This document shows, one piece after another, positions 55,277 through 64,000 of a stretch of DNA of 64,000 nucleotides. Each line of letters starts with the position of its first letter. Position 1 is the first letter of the stretch. The notes below the pieces were generated by a model that was given only the letters and a program-made list of their open reading frames with translations, searched no databases and was not told where the DNA came from. The translations under genes were made by a program, and so were the position numbers. The DNA comes from Carposina sasakii (Eukaryota; Arthropoda; Insecta; Lepidoptera; Carposinidae), in the NCBI GenBank assembly GCA_014607495.2, contig CP053159.1:8253501-8317500 (forward strand), read 5' to 3'.

Positions 55277-56573
55277 TTTATATACTTTATTACAGCAATT
55301 AAATTATTTTAGTACAAATAAACTCAATGTTTTACAAAATAACTACAGCAGATATTTCGAAAATACATAATATCAGCCCAACATAAACTGTTTTCCTCGA
55401 ATGCAAGACAAATTAATACCTTTTGGTACAAAAATACTACAATCTCATCATAAATACTGACTGCACATCAAATTAACCTTAGCGCACAACTAGTATAAGA
55501 CGAATGACGTTTTGTCGGTGTAACAGTTCCCCTTCCATACAATGATAAAAATAATAAGTTAGGTTAGGTTAGAGTATGATAAACAACGCACGAGCCGTGC
55601 GAGCGGAACGAGCGTGCCGCGGCAGCTGCCGGCGAAGTTTCAGAATCGAATTGATGAAACGATATTTTAGTGTTGATCTCACTCATTATGTTATCTTTTG
55701 TTTATTTAATTCGGCCTTAGAAAATGGCTTAAAAACAAAAATTTTACCAATAGACGATTTAAAAAAAAGCCAGTTACGCTCAAAAAGTTCAAAAACCTGA
55801 TCAACCCTAATAAAGAGTCACAAGTGATCCAAAAAACAGCTATGTATCACACAATAACCAATAAGCCCATTTAACTAGTCGATATCGCCCGATACAATTG
55901 GCGCGGAAAACAAACATTAGGTACGGATAATCAAAATAAAAATGTATTTCCTGCAAGTTATAATATTGTCGTGTAACTCAACCCTATAGTACTTGTTCAG
56001 CATTCCAGTATTTGCCTGGCTGTCACCTACACCCTGTAAATTTTTTAATTATATTTACAATTTACGCAGTAAGCAACCCAGTTACAAAATAGATTATACA
56101 GGAAAGAAATTAAAATCCCGGCAATTAATCCCGAAATCAACCAGAATACGGATGGCGACAGAATAAGGACGTCCGCGGCAGATTGCGCTGGTTGCGGGGG
56201 GCGCCCCGCAGTTACGTCTACCTCAACCCCCTCAAATACCTAAAATTCGTCTATTGGAGCGCCTTAACTAACAATTGGACGCAGTTATGAAAGAATAGAT
56301 TAAGTGACACTTGGAAGGATTTGAGAAAATGAGCTTCAAAGTTTTTAAACTTTTTGTGGCTGTGTGCAAATTATTTATGCTATGTGTACGATTATTTATC
56401 TTAGAGTTAGTTATGTATGCAGTCTAGATTTATTAATAATATATTACAGTGCCGAGCTTACTTAATTCGTTAATGCAATTTAGTAATTTTTCGCCTAATT
56501 AAATTTGTCATAACGTTCTATGCGACATTATTGTCCTTTGATTCGTTAATGCGATTTGTTTCATGTAAATATA
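55277..56573. other. non-coding
   Basis: Contains TTAGGTTAGGTTAG at 55559-55572, like the insect telomere motif but too short to mean anything. A 74-codon ORF (55576-55800) has no recognisable domain and is not called. A GC-rich patch lies at 56170-56235. Confidence 0.45.
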
Positions 56574-57011
56574 TGACGTAGATGGGTCGAGTGGCGTGCC
56601 GTTAGGTGTGTCCGACATCTTTCAAAATCCGAAATAAAGAATGCGGCGTGTAGTAAACAAGCTTAATTAGGAATCACAAACACTTTCACTGTATCTACGC
56701 ACAAGATTACTAGGATTCTAGCGGATAACGTAGAAACGTGGTAAGTACAAGACAGAGGCTGATTAGCACCCGTGCTTCGCTCGACAGACGCAACCAAAAA
56801 AGAACAGAATACCCTCCGGCTCAATTCAAACGACCCGGTGGTCGTTGTAAATCTACAGTGGCGCCCTCTCAGTACTCTGTCTTGTCTTTACCCAAGTGAC
56901 AGCTGTCCTCCAGTCAGTGATAGCTGTCGACTTGACGTTTCTAACTTCAACGATTGAAAATAGATGGCGTTGGAGATCCGACTGTAGGATATGACATCTT
57001 GATCTCCGACA
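56574..57011 (-). repeat. copy B 3' LTR (438 bp)
   Basis: TGTCGGAGATC...CTACGTCA on the minus strand. It contains the ATG and first 15 codons of Gag, which here run into flanking DNA. It differs from the 5' LTR by one 2-bp indel (GCTCGACAG against GCTCCAG on the plus strand). Confidence 0.92.
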
Positions 57012-57028
57012 CGGCCATTTTGACAACT

Positions 57029-57135
57029 CACGCGTCCTCGCGTGGGGTTTCTGGAAAGAAAGAGGATTTTGCAAAGTAACATGTATCACGCTCGGTCTTT
57101 CTGACCATTTTGACAGACTACCCGTCCTCGGGTAG
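57029..57135 (-). repeat. two GC-rich hairpins with AGGA loops next to the 3' LTR
   Basis: 57029-57044: stem CACGCG/CGCGTG with a 4-nt loop. 57118-57135: stem CTACCCG/CGGGTAG with the same loop, AGGA in the sense strand. Both are followed by GTCAAAATGG on the minus strand, so this is a repeated module just upstream of the LTR. Confidence 0.75.
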
Positions 57136-57337
57136 AACCGATGAATCTGTGAACAAGATAACTCAAGGAAGTATCTGCGCTCGGCCTTTCTGCCTTAACT
57201 TAAATTTAAAGACTTCTTATTACAATAGTTCATGAAATCACAAAAATCGCTCACCGACCGTCAAGTTCCCAAAATCTTTACGTAAAGACATAAAAAATAA
57301 AAGATAAGCAGACTCGCACATACGTTTAAATCAGTCA

Positions 57338-57550
57338 GACCTTTCCTTCGGTCAACATTACAGTAACAGTTAGTCATATAGTCAGTCCTTCGGCTATCTA
57401 CTATGGAAACACAGTCCTTCGGTTTCCAACACACACATGTAGCACAGTCCATCGGCTACCTACTACGGAAACACGGTCCTTCGGTTTCCCACACACACAC
57501 ATGTAGCACTGTCCATCGGCTACAGCAGAAACTCGGTCCTTCGGTTCTGC
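57338..57550 (-). repeat. hairpin array H: 7 hairpins, variable stems, common loop
   Basis: Stem pairs on the plus strand: 57338-57341/57350-57353 GACC; 57378-57381/57394-57397 ATAG; 57405-57410/57422-57427 GGAAAC; 57439-57443/57455-57459 GTAGC; 57467-57472/57484-57489 GGAAAC; 57503-57507/57519-57523 GTAGC; 57525-57530/57545-57550 GCAGAA. Four consecutive loops are 11 nt, and in the sense strand six of the seven read CGA(A/T)GGAC plus three variable bases, with slight length differences. Stems differ while staying complementary. Short CACACA tracts separate some units. Confidence 0.8.
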
Positions 57551-57639
57551 CACAAATACATACTACTGTCTGTCAAGGGTTTGTCAAAGTCACAATTTAA
57601 AAAAACCGGTCAGTAACTTGTACATCGCATATGAAAATT

Positions 57640-58055
57640 CATTCATTTAGACTCTGAGGTCACATTAATTTCGATATCAAAATTACTAGGAACTTGATGG
57701 TCTGGCACCCTACGGACCCGATCGTGCGAATATTTGTAGGTTCGATTTGAAGACAAAGATTTTAGTCGGTATCTATCACCATCTAACAATTAAATTTTAT
57801 ACGGTCCTTAAAATTTAGGATCTAGTTTAACTTGATTACGTTTTTCATTCTTAATGAACACATCTAAGACACGTCGTAGACGTTCCAACCCCTGCTCTCC
57901 TGTAGAATACAATACCAGCAGGTCATCAATGTAAGAAACAATATAACTATGAGCTAATTCACCTAAAGCTTTTGCTATAGCCCGCTGATAAACTGAACTG
58001 GCGTTCTTTAAACCAAACGGCATGGCACACACAAGGTAAATAATTCCAAAACAAG
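57640..58055 (-). pseudogene. second pol remnant: RT palm fused to integrase C-terminus
   Basis: From about 58055, YLVCAMPFGLKNASSVYQ and SYIVSYIDDLLV (RT palm, YIDD), then LERLRRVLDVFIKN. It joins at NQVKLDPKF to an integrase C-terminal GPY module interrupted by two TAA stops (57810-57808 and about 57793), then DGDRYRLK and RTYKYSHDRVRRVP. The junction lies at the same protein position (DPK before GPF/GPY) as in the upstream chimera. The sequence is from a related but distinct subfamily. Confidence 0.8.
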
Positions 58056-58103
58056 GCTACAGTATACACAATCCATATAGAGTAACGTCAGTCAAGTAAG
58101 TCT

Positions 58104-58260
58104 AGTTGCCTCAATCTAGCAACTCTTGGAAACTTCCATCCAGCTTCCGTAAACCAGTCTAGTCACTTCCATCCAGTGACTCTTAGAAACTTCCATCCAG
58201 CTTCCGTATACCAGTCTAGTCACTTCCATCCAGTGACTCTTGAATACCTCTATCCGGTAT
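58104..58260 (-). repeat. hairpin array J: 6 hairpins, variable stems, common loop
   Basis: Stems on the plus strand: 58104-58109/58119-58124 AGTTGC; 58128-58133/58143-58148 GGAAaC with one mismatch; 58161-58166/58176-58181 AGTCAC; 58185-58190/58200-58205 a decayed GGAAAC; 58218-58223/58233-58238 AGTCAC; 58244-58248/58256-58260 ATACC. Most loops are 9 nt, TTCCATCCA (sense TGGATGGAA). Part of the array is a 57-bp tandem duplication, but the first and last hairpins have unrelated stems. Confidence 0.8.
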
Positions 58261-58292
58261 CCGTAAACCACTCTCAATCAGTCAACTCAACA

Positions 58293-59651
58293 TTAATTTG
58301 AACATGACGGTCCATCCCCGTCAAGTTCGCACAGATTATCATCACGGTCACATGTCAGCATGTCATTGGTAATGTCATTCGCAGGCATTCGCCTAAGTCT
58401 GTCATGTGCGTACTTATAGGTTCTATTGGAATTAAGGGCTTTAAGAACATAACGATTACCTTCAAGTACCTCCGATACCCTAAAAGGACCTCTATACTTC
58501 GGATCAATTAATCGAATTTCGAGTTCACCTGTAGTTACACGAGTTTTTGGCAAACCTGTTGTAAAATAACTGGAATATTCACCTAAAATAGTTAAAAGAT
58601 CTGACTTTTTACAAGAGGGTATATCTGTGTCAACATTACTAAAGTCGTTACTGATACTAGAATCGGTTAAAACGTCACAATTTAAAACTGTCAAATTATT
58701 TTGTTTTGAAATGCTAAAATTATTTGTTGACAAGTTAATAACGAAGCCTTGACTCAATATTTCACGACCTAGCATAATATCACTACGCATATACACATCG
58801 GGTAAAACATGTAATAAAAGTTCTAAACAATAATCATTAATTTCAACATTACACAGTATTTGCTGGGTGCTGAATACACTGGTTTGACCAATTCCCGTTA
58901 GAGAGACAGTTTTAGCAATTCTTTTACCATTGAAACTTGATGCAACGCTTTCTTTTATTAGTGAACACTCAGCACCTGATTCAAAATGAAAATCATAAAA
59001 TCTACCTTGATTATTAAGAGCACCGGTCGGTGGTAAAGCGGTAAGTGCAACTATCTTTCGTGGATTCAGACGAATTTGACCTCGGCGCACCTCGAAGCCT
59101 AGGTACTCTACTTTTTCTTTCAGGAATGAGCACTTTTTAGGATTTAACGAAAATCCCTTCCCAGAAAAAACTTCTAATACTACCTTTAGTCTATCTAAAG
59201 CTTCGTCGATGTTACTGGCCACAACTAGCACGTCATCCATGTACACTACAACGTACTTGTTCACGAGATCGCCTAGAGCATGTATGAGAGCACGTTGAAA
59301 CACTGCAGGAGCATTTTTCAAACCGAAGGGCATAGTAAGGTACTCATACTGACCTTCAGTTGTCACGAATGCTGTGCGCTCTATGGACTCCGACTCGATA
59401 GGGATCTGGTGAAATCCCGATGCTAAATCTAAAATTGTAAAAAAATGTCCTCCATGCAACCTAGCAATCTGTTCAGATATGAGTGGTAAAGGAAAACGGT
59501 CAGCAACGGTGTTATCGTTCAACTCCCTATAATCGACACACATTCTATCTGAACCGTCTTTTTTTTTTACCAAAAGTATCGGGCTTGCGAACGGTGAAGA
59601 ACTAGGTCTAATTACCTTAGCATTAAGCAGCTCGTTGATCTTGCCCCTCAC
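58293..59651 (-). CDS. chimeric Pol: RT, second protease, integrase C-terminal module (452 codons open)
   Basis: Residues 1-205 are RT: VIRPSSSPFASPILLVKKKD, TILDLASGFHQI, TMPFGLKNAPAVFQRA, YMDD at 137-140, and the thumb-side RKIVALTALPPT. At about residue 209 it passes to a second retropepsin region: DFHFESGAECSL, IGQTSVFSTQQI, IMLGREILSQGF, related to but clearly different from the protease of the Gag ORF. At residues 381-386 (LIDPKY) it jumps to an integrase C-terminus, GPFRV...GNRYVLK...TYKYAHDRLRRMP. RNase H and the integrase catalytic core are absent. The frame continues that of Gag-protease across a TAG at about 59726-59724. It may make a non-functional or dominant-interfering protein; no activity is proven. 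Confidence 0.85.
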   Translation of the reverse strand: MRGKINELLNAKVIRPSSSPFASPILLVKKKDGSDRMCVDYRELNDNTVADRFPLPLISEQIARLHGGHFFTILDLASGFHQIPIESESIERTAFVTTEGQYEYLTMPFGLKNAPAVFQRALIHALGDLVNKYVVVYMDDVLVVASNIDEALDRLKVVLEVFSGKGFSLNPKKCSFLKEKVEYLGFEVRRGQIRLNPRKIVALTALPPTGALNNQGRFYDFHFESGAECSLIKESVASSFNGKRIAKTVSLTGIGQTSVFSTQQILCNVEINDYCLELLLHVLPDVYMRSDIMLGREILSQGFVINLSTNNFSISKQNNLTVLNCDVLTDSSISNDFSNVDTDIPSCKKSDLLTILGEYSSYFTTGLPKTRVTTGELEIRLIDPKYRGPFRVSEVLEGNRYVLKALNSNRTYKYAHDRLRRMPANDITNDMLTCDRDDNLCELDGDGPSCSN

Positions 59652-59723
59652 AATCTGACGTTCATCTGGGGTCAGCCTGTATGGGCGACGATTTACCGTC
59701 TTGTGCGGGTCTACGAGCCGTAT

Positions 59724-61280
59724 CTACATAGGTTCAGTGTCAGCAGGAGAAGTAGGTGTACCGGTAATGAAACTAAGCTTGAACCGTTCTAAAATCTCAA
59801 TCAACCTAGGTCTGTATTCATTACTAACGTCAGTATCTACCAAGTCAAGGTCTATATCATTATTTGCAACTACATCACATGATTCGACTATGTTAATTTT
59901 CTCGAAACGTACTTTATCTACCGACATATGTACAGTCAAACCGATAGCTAGAATTTCACGTCCGAACATAATGTTGTATCGCAAACAATGGTCAGGTAAA
60001 ACATGAAAGAGTATCTCAAAGTTAATATTGTCAATGTCAATTGTCGTTAAAATTTGCATGGTCGAGGCTATAGAAGTTTGTCCTATACCAGTCATAGAAA
60101 CATTGTCATAAATTCGCTTACCACTAAATTTCAAAGCAATCGATTCTTTAACTAAGGAACACTCTGAACCTGAGTCGTAAGTAAATGGGAATGACTCACC
60201 AGAGTGACGCAGAGAACCCGAAGGCGCATTCACAATGCACACGTCTACTCGCTTTTCCTTAGCTGGACCAGTTCCAGTGCCGCCGCCGGTACCGTTGTTC
60301 CCCTCCTTGATTTTCCTCTTCGGGCAGTCGGATGCATAGTGGCCTTGTTCCCGGCAGTTGAAGCAGGTGATGCGATCGGTTCTCCCTGTAGGTTGGTTGG
60401 TCGAGTTATGGTCCCCGTGAAAGGACCTGTGTTTGGACCGGTCATCTTGCTTCTTCGAATTGGCTTTGTTGCGACATTGAAGAGATTTGTGGCCTAGTTG
60501 TCCACAATTAAAGCACTTGATGGTCACAGCAGATCCATTAGGTCGGTTTCTTTTTAGGTCGGGTCCATCACGATAAATACTTGATGAATAACTTCTCTTC
60601 AGGAACGAGACAGCCTTCAGTTCCTTTTGTAAATGGTTACGCGTCTTGATGTCAGTCGTTATAGCAATCCTCTGAACACGTGGCTCTTGTTTTGAAATAT
60701 GAGCTAAGACAGTGGCTATTGCTATCTGTTCTGTAGTCAGTCCATTCCACCTTGCCATTAAGGATGTTATGAGGGTAGCGGCGTATGAGGCCAGGCACTC
60801 GTTATCTCTCGGTTTCTTGTCGTGCATACTGATGAGAAAGGAAGCAGCAGTTTCAGGACAGTTATACCTTGCTACGAAAAGCTCCTTAAAATCGGCCCAC
60901 GTCATATTAGGAAACGATATTGAAGACAGCCAAGATGATGCTTCGCCCTTGAGTGCGTGGCTTAACGCGATCATCAGAGAAGATCCATGGCGATATCGAT
61001 CTGTGATACACATGTCCGCGGTCGTTATCCAAGCTCGGGCGTCGATGTCTCTTTTCTCTGGGTCGAAATCAGGAAGGCGAATAGAGTCCGAAGATGCAGG
61101 TAGTTTTATTGCTTGCACCAACGCCAGAAAATTTTGATTTTGTTGCTCGAAGAGAAGACGCCATTTTTCTTCGCTCGAGTCACTATTTGAAGCACGTGTT
61201 TCATGTGGGTGATCCGGGTTGCATCCCACTTCTGATGACGTAGATGGGTCGAGTGGCGTGCCGTTAGGTGTGTCCGACAT
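59724..61280 (-). CDS. copy B Gag-protease (518 aa)
   Basis: The start ATG at 61280 (MSDTPNGTPLD) is the same as in copy A and lies inside the LTR. Codons 16 onward (SEVGCNPD) are encoded by the primer-binding region. The capsid region spans about 60-210 (WITTADMCITDRYRHGSSLM, SWLSSISFPNMTWADFKELF). Two CCHC knuckles are at about 255-270 (CFNCGQLGHKSLQC) and 305-318 (CFNCREQGHYASDC). A retropepsin with YDSGSECSL follows near residue 369, its second half containing IMFGREILAIGL. It ends at a TAG where copy A has a glutamine codon, and the frame continues into RT. Intact otherwise, it could make particles and process them. Sense-strand expression would come from the 5' LTR. Confidence 0.9.
   Translation of the reverse strand: MSDTPNGTPLDPSTSSEVGCNPDHPHETRASNSDSSEEKWRLLFEQQNQNFLALVQAIKLPASSDSIRLPDFDPEKRDIDARAWITTADMCITDRYRHGSSLMIALSHALKGEASSWLSSISFPNMTWADFKELFVARYNCPETAASFLISMHDKKPRDNECLASYAATLITSLMARWNGLTTEQIAIATVLAHISKQEPRVQRIAITTDIKTRNHLQKELKAVSFLKRSYSSSIYRDGPDLKRNRPNGSAVTIKCFNCGQLGHKSLQCRNKANSKKQDDRSKHRSFHGDHNSTNQPTGRTDRITCFNCREQGHYASDCPKRKIKEGNNGTGGGTGTGPAKEKRVDVCIVNAPSGSLRHSGESFPFTYDSGSECSLVKESIALKFSGKRIYDNVSMTGIGQTSIASTMQILTTIDIDNINFEILFHVLPDHCLRYNIMFGREILAIGLTVHMSVDKVRFEKINIVESCDVVANNDIDLDLVDTDVSNEYRPRLIEILERFKLSFITGTPTSPADTEPM
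61217..61235 (-). promoter_or_regulatory. unusual primer-binding region, tRNA-Leu-like without leading TGG
   Basis: Directly after the LTR end (CTACGTCA) the minus strand reads TCAGAAGTGGGATGCAACC. This resembles the complement of a tRNA-Leu 3' half starting several bases inside the CCA end. Copy A has TCAGGCGTGGGATGCAATC, a decayed version. Confidence 0.55.
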
Positions 61281-61671
61281 CTTTCAAAATCCGAAATAAA
61301 GAATGCGGCGTGTAGTAAACAAGCTTAATTAGGAATCACAAACACTTTCACTGTATCTACGCACAAGATTACTAGGATTCTAGCGGATAACGTAGAAACG
61401 TGGTAAGTACAAGACAGAGGCTGATTAGCACCCGTGCTTCGCTCCAGACGCAACCAAAAAAGAACAGAATACCCTCCGGCTCAATTCAAACGACCCGGTG
61501 GTCGTTGTAAATCTACAGTGGCGCCCTCTCAGTACTCTGTCTTGTCTTTACCCAAGTGACAGCTGTCCTCCAGTCAGTGATAGCTGTCGACTTGACGTTT
61601 CTAACTTCAACGATTGAAAATAGATGGCGTTGGAGATCCGACTGTAGGATATGACATCTTGATCTCCGACA
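61236..61671 (-). repeat. copy B 5' LTR (436 bp)
   Basis: Ends TGTCGGAGATC and CTACGTCA on the minus strand. The TSD TATA follows at 61672-61675. The last 45 nt are coding (Gag residues 1-15). Confidence 0.92.
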
Positions 61672-61676
61672 TATAT

Positions 61677-64000
61677 AATGCAATAAAATATTAAATCGTA
61701 ACAATTTAATGCAAAGCTCTCAATTTTAACAAAAATAGGCCCTTAATCTGAAAATTTACTTTAATATCGGGACAGACTTTGCATGTGAGGATTTATGTAA
61801 GTGTATGATATAATTAACTAACAGATATCTGTAGAAACTGTCTACATTATGGCATCTTAAGTCTTTATGTAACATCGCAAAGGTAGACCTCCGGAACTTA
61901 CTGGTAATACCCTCAACATCATGGTGGAAATACGATCATTATCTCTTCAGCTTTCTGATGACGCACGAAGCACATCGGCAGCTTAATAGACGTATCTCTA
62001 ACTCCTTGCGACAAAGTAATCGTAGGTTTCATGCTCGTTCCATTCTATAATGTAATCCACGAACCTCGGCTCCAAAGCTTCGCAAAGGAATTATAGATTG
62101 GACAGGGACAGTTGATGAAGCTGAGAACAGAGGACGGCAGTGTAGCGTCCACCAAACTAGAGTAGCCGAGGAAGATCGATAGATTTCACGGACAGCCATT
62201 TATACCTCCGTCACTAAAACTGTCCAAGTTCACTCGACACTATACTGAAGACATCCAGGACTTGTATGTGATTAGGATTGCCCTCAAACTATGTAAACAC
62301 AACAAGGTGCCGGGGATGCCGGAATTACCTCAGATCTTCTGAGATCAACTGAATACTGAAAGTTCTCCAGAGTCTTATTCGAAGGCATCACGTCGGACGC
62401 ATGGAACAGAATTTCTGCTATCTGCGAAAATGACCGCGGTAATGACTTGGCTCTAGATCGATATGTGAATGATTTTCTATTCTTTTTTTTCGTGGTAAGG
62501 GCGTCAATGACCGACCAAGAGGTACTTGTTTTAGCAACAGTGCAGAATGTAGCCAATGCGTATTAAGTTTTGGATGTGCAGATTTTGCTCTCACTTTGTT
62601 TAAAATTACACTTTTATCTGCGTGCTTTTTAAGGTTAGGAGACAATGATCGAATTTTTTGCATTTGGCGAGAATTTCTAAAGAATTTTGTTGACGACAAC
62701 CGAACTTCTTGCAATAGGTGGAAATCTGCATTTTTGAAAATTTCCTGAGAGTTAATTATGATGTCCTTGTCAAAACATGTAATGTAATATTTTCAAATTG
62801 TATATTTGTCTGCTCGAGATCTTATACAATATTTTGAAAGGTACTTTCACCAATAAATTTAATAGTATCAACATCAAAATATTAATTTTGATTGAAATGC
62901 TTAATTTCGAGGAACTGGCCACTTCTTCATCGTCGTCATGTTCTAACTGTGTTGCAGATTTTGTGAACAATGAATAAAATATTATTGCAACAACAAAGAC
63001 GACAAAACAAAACAACACACACAAAACCACACCTGACCTATACCTACATAATTACATACAAAACCACATACATATACAATACAACCATACAAAACCACCA
63101 ACGAAAACAAAATAAACATACAAAACCACACATCACATACAAAAAAACCACCACACACAAACAATCATACTTAGGTTACATATCAAACCTAGTTAAGAAA
63201 TATGAAATATAATTATTTTATACGAAAAAATACTTATAATCAACAGTTTTAGGCAGACATGTAACTTAACATAGCACATAACTTCCCAGTAAATTTCATG
63301 CATTTAGAGACAAGTGACTAATATCAATATCATCCAATATGCGTCTACGGTCATTTAACACTTAGCTTATTTTGGGTCTTTAGTGTAAAAACGGACGAGT
63401 GGCAGATATCTTATCCATTCTTCTCAGACATAAACCATATAAACAGATACATGACACGTATCTTAGTTTCAAAATAAACGTAGAAGAAGTTAAATGGCAT
63501 TTGACTCATTTAACAACTGCAGCATAAAAACGGATAACTGCCATATATCTCACATAACCTCCGCAGACACAATAATTTCCTATAATAAATGTTACATTTT
63601 TGGTACATATACATGATTAAATTAATAATTATTAAATGTAATAACGTAATAGTTAGTCAGAATACTTACCTTTTGCAGTGTTGACCATATTTTGAGTCAT
63701 ATTTATCAAATCGCCAGTTTCAGAAACATCGTGCTCTTTTCCAATCTTTCCTAATTTTAACAACAGCGCCGCGCCGTTTAAAGACATGTGACAGCTCGTG
63801 GTTCAGGACGCGAGCGCCATCCGGTGTAAATGCGGATAAGTAACTTGTCTGCGTTTACGCTACACAATTCCTGCGCTACCATGTAGTTATCTCATGCTAC
63901 GCCAAATTATCTCCGTAATTAGAAGCTTTTTGCTGATTTTGATTTTTGAGGCATATACTTTATGCTTAATAGACATCGTTTATGCAAAAAAAATTTTTTT
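61677..64000. other. non-coding; ACAAAACCACA-rich tract at 63003-63165
   Basis: Two overlapping minus-strand ORFs at 62284-62714 (90 and 98 codons) have no recognisable domain and may be a decayed coding fragment. 63003-63165 is low complexity, made of CATACAAAACCACA-like units. Weak direct repeats of 'AAAACGGAnnAnTGnCAnATATC' lie at 63390 and 63526. No gene called. Confidence 0.4.

Larger units (their letters stand above)
56574..61671 (-). mobile_element. Ty3/gypsy copy B: full LTR-to-LTR insertion with rearranged pol
   Basis: LTRs 56574-57011 and 61236-61671 are identical except for one 2-bp indel, and are flanked by TATA (56570-56573, 61672-61675). Minus sense: LTR with Gag start, Gag-protease (61280-59724), TAG, chimeric RT/protease/integrase-C ORF (59651-58293), hairpin array (58260-58104), a second RT/integrase-C remnant (about 58055-57640), second hairpin array (57550-57338), two GC hairpins, LTR. 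No RNase H and no integrase core are present, so it cannot be autonomous. Near-identical LTRs show that the rearranged form itself was copied recently. Confidence 0.92.

Noticed and set aside
55559..55572. telomeric (TTAGG)n
   Set aside because: Fewer than three units; also seen as two units near 33563. Chance or minor interstitial motif.
56574..56618. truncated second gag gene
   Set aside because: The 45 bp of Gag start belong to the 3' LTR itself, because the LTR pair and the TATA duplication both end there.
62284..62714. overlapping minus-strand ORFs of 90 and 98 codons
   Set aside because: No recognisable motif in either frame; kept only as a note in the region entry.

Overview
The window is eukaryotic, AT-rich, gene-poor DNA that is almost entirely built from nested transposable elements. 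The repeat vocabulary points to a lepidopteran insect. It includes RTE-like LINE tails ending in 'GAAGTCGGTTAAAA' or 'GCGTCGGGGGTTAAAA', a 'CGTCCGCGTGGACTA' interspersed repeat family, a repeat ending 'GTACAATAAAGAAT', and LTR elements whose primer sites resemble tRNA-Leu complements. This assignment comes from recognising repeat types, not from a database search. I see no rRNA, no CRISPR array and no convincing complete host gene. One short ORF that ends at a splice donor (19076-19232) may be a host exon.

Layout. 1-3.8 kb: non-coding with one small MITE. 3.8-8.4 kb: a complete hAT DNA transposon (8-bp target duplication AATTTGAC, terminal repeats, subterminal CAAGAC arrays, intact two-exon BED-finger transposase). 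8.5-11.1 kb: a MITE, a SINE-like repeat and LINE debris. 11.4-15.3 kb: a BEL/Pao LTR element (TSD GATAG) that lacks reverse transcriptase and sits inside a palindromic MITE. 16-20 kb: dispersed repeats and the possible host exon. 20.35-23.5 kb: a young LINE inserted into the 3' end of an older LINE, both with target duplications. 26.2-31.1 kb: a Ty3/gypsy element with identical 182-bp LTRs, damaged gag and pol, and a small extra ORF (ORF3) encoding a putative N-myristoylated single-pass membrane protein. 36.5-37.75 kb: tandem arrays, one with tRNA-like modules. 37.75-39.9 kb: the 5' half of a second gypsy family (copy A), which runs into a 500-N assembly gap. 40.4-42.8 kb: the 5' half of a third gypsy family in the opposite orientation. 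43.9-56.5 kb: MITEs and LINE/SINE remnants. 56.57-61.67 kb: a nearly complete insertion of the copy A family (copy B, minus strand, TSD TATA) with a rearranged pol. 61.7-64 kb: AT-rich sequence of unknown nature.

The most interesting region is copy B. Its gag start codon lies inside the LTR and the reading frame runs straight across the primer-binding region. Its pol is an open chimera (RT, then a second divergent protease, then an integrase C-terminus) followed by a second RT/integrase-C remnant. Each pol remnant is followed by an array of small hairpins in which stems change between hairpins while the loop keeps a GA(A/T)GGA core in the element's sense strand. That pattern suggests a conserved RNA structure rather than simple tandem repetition. 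Boundaries of old repeats are approximate; boundaries with target duplications are base-exact as read.
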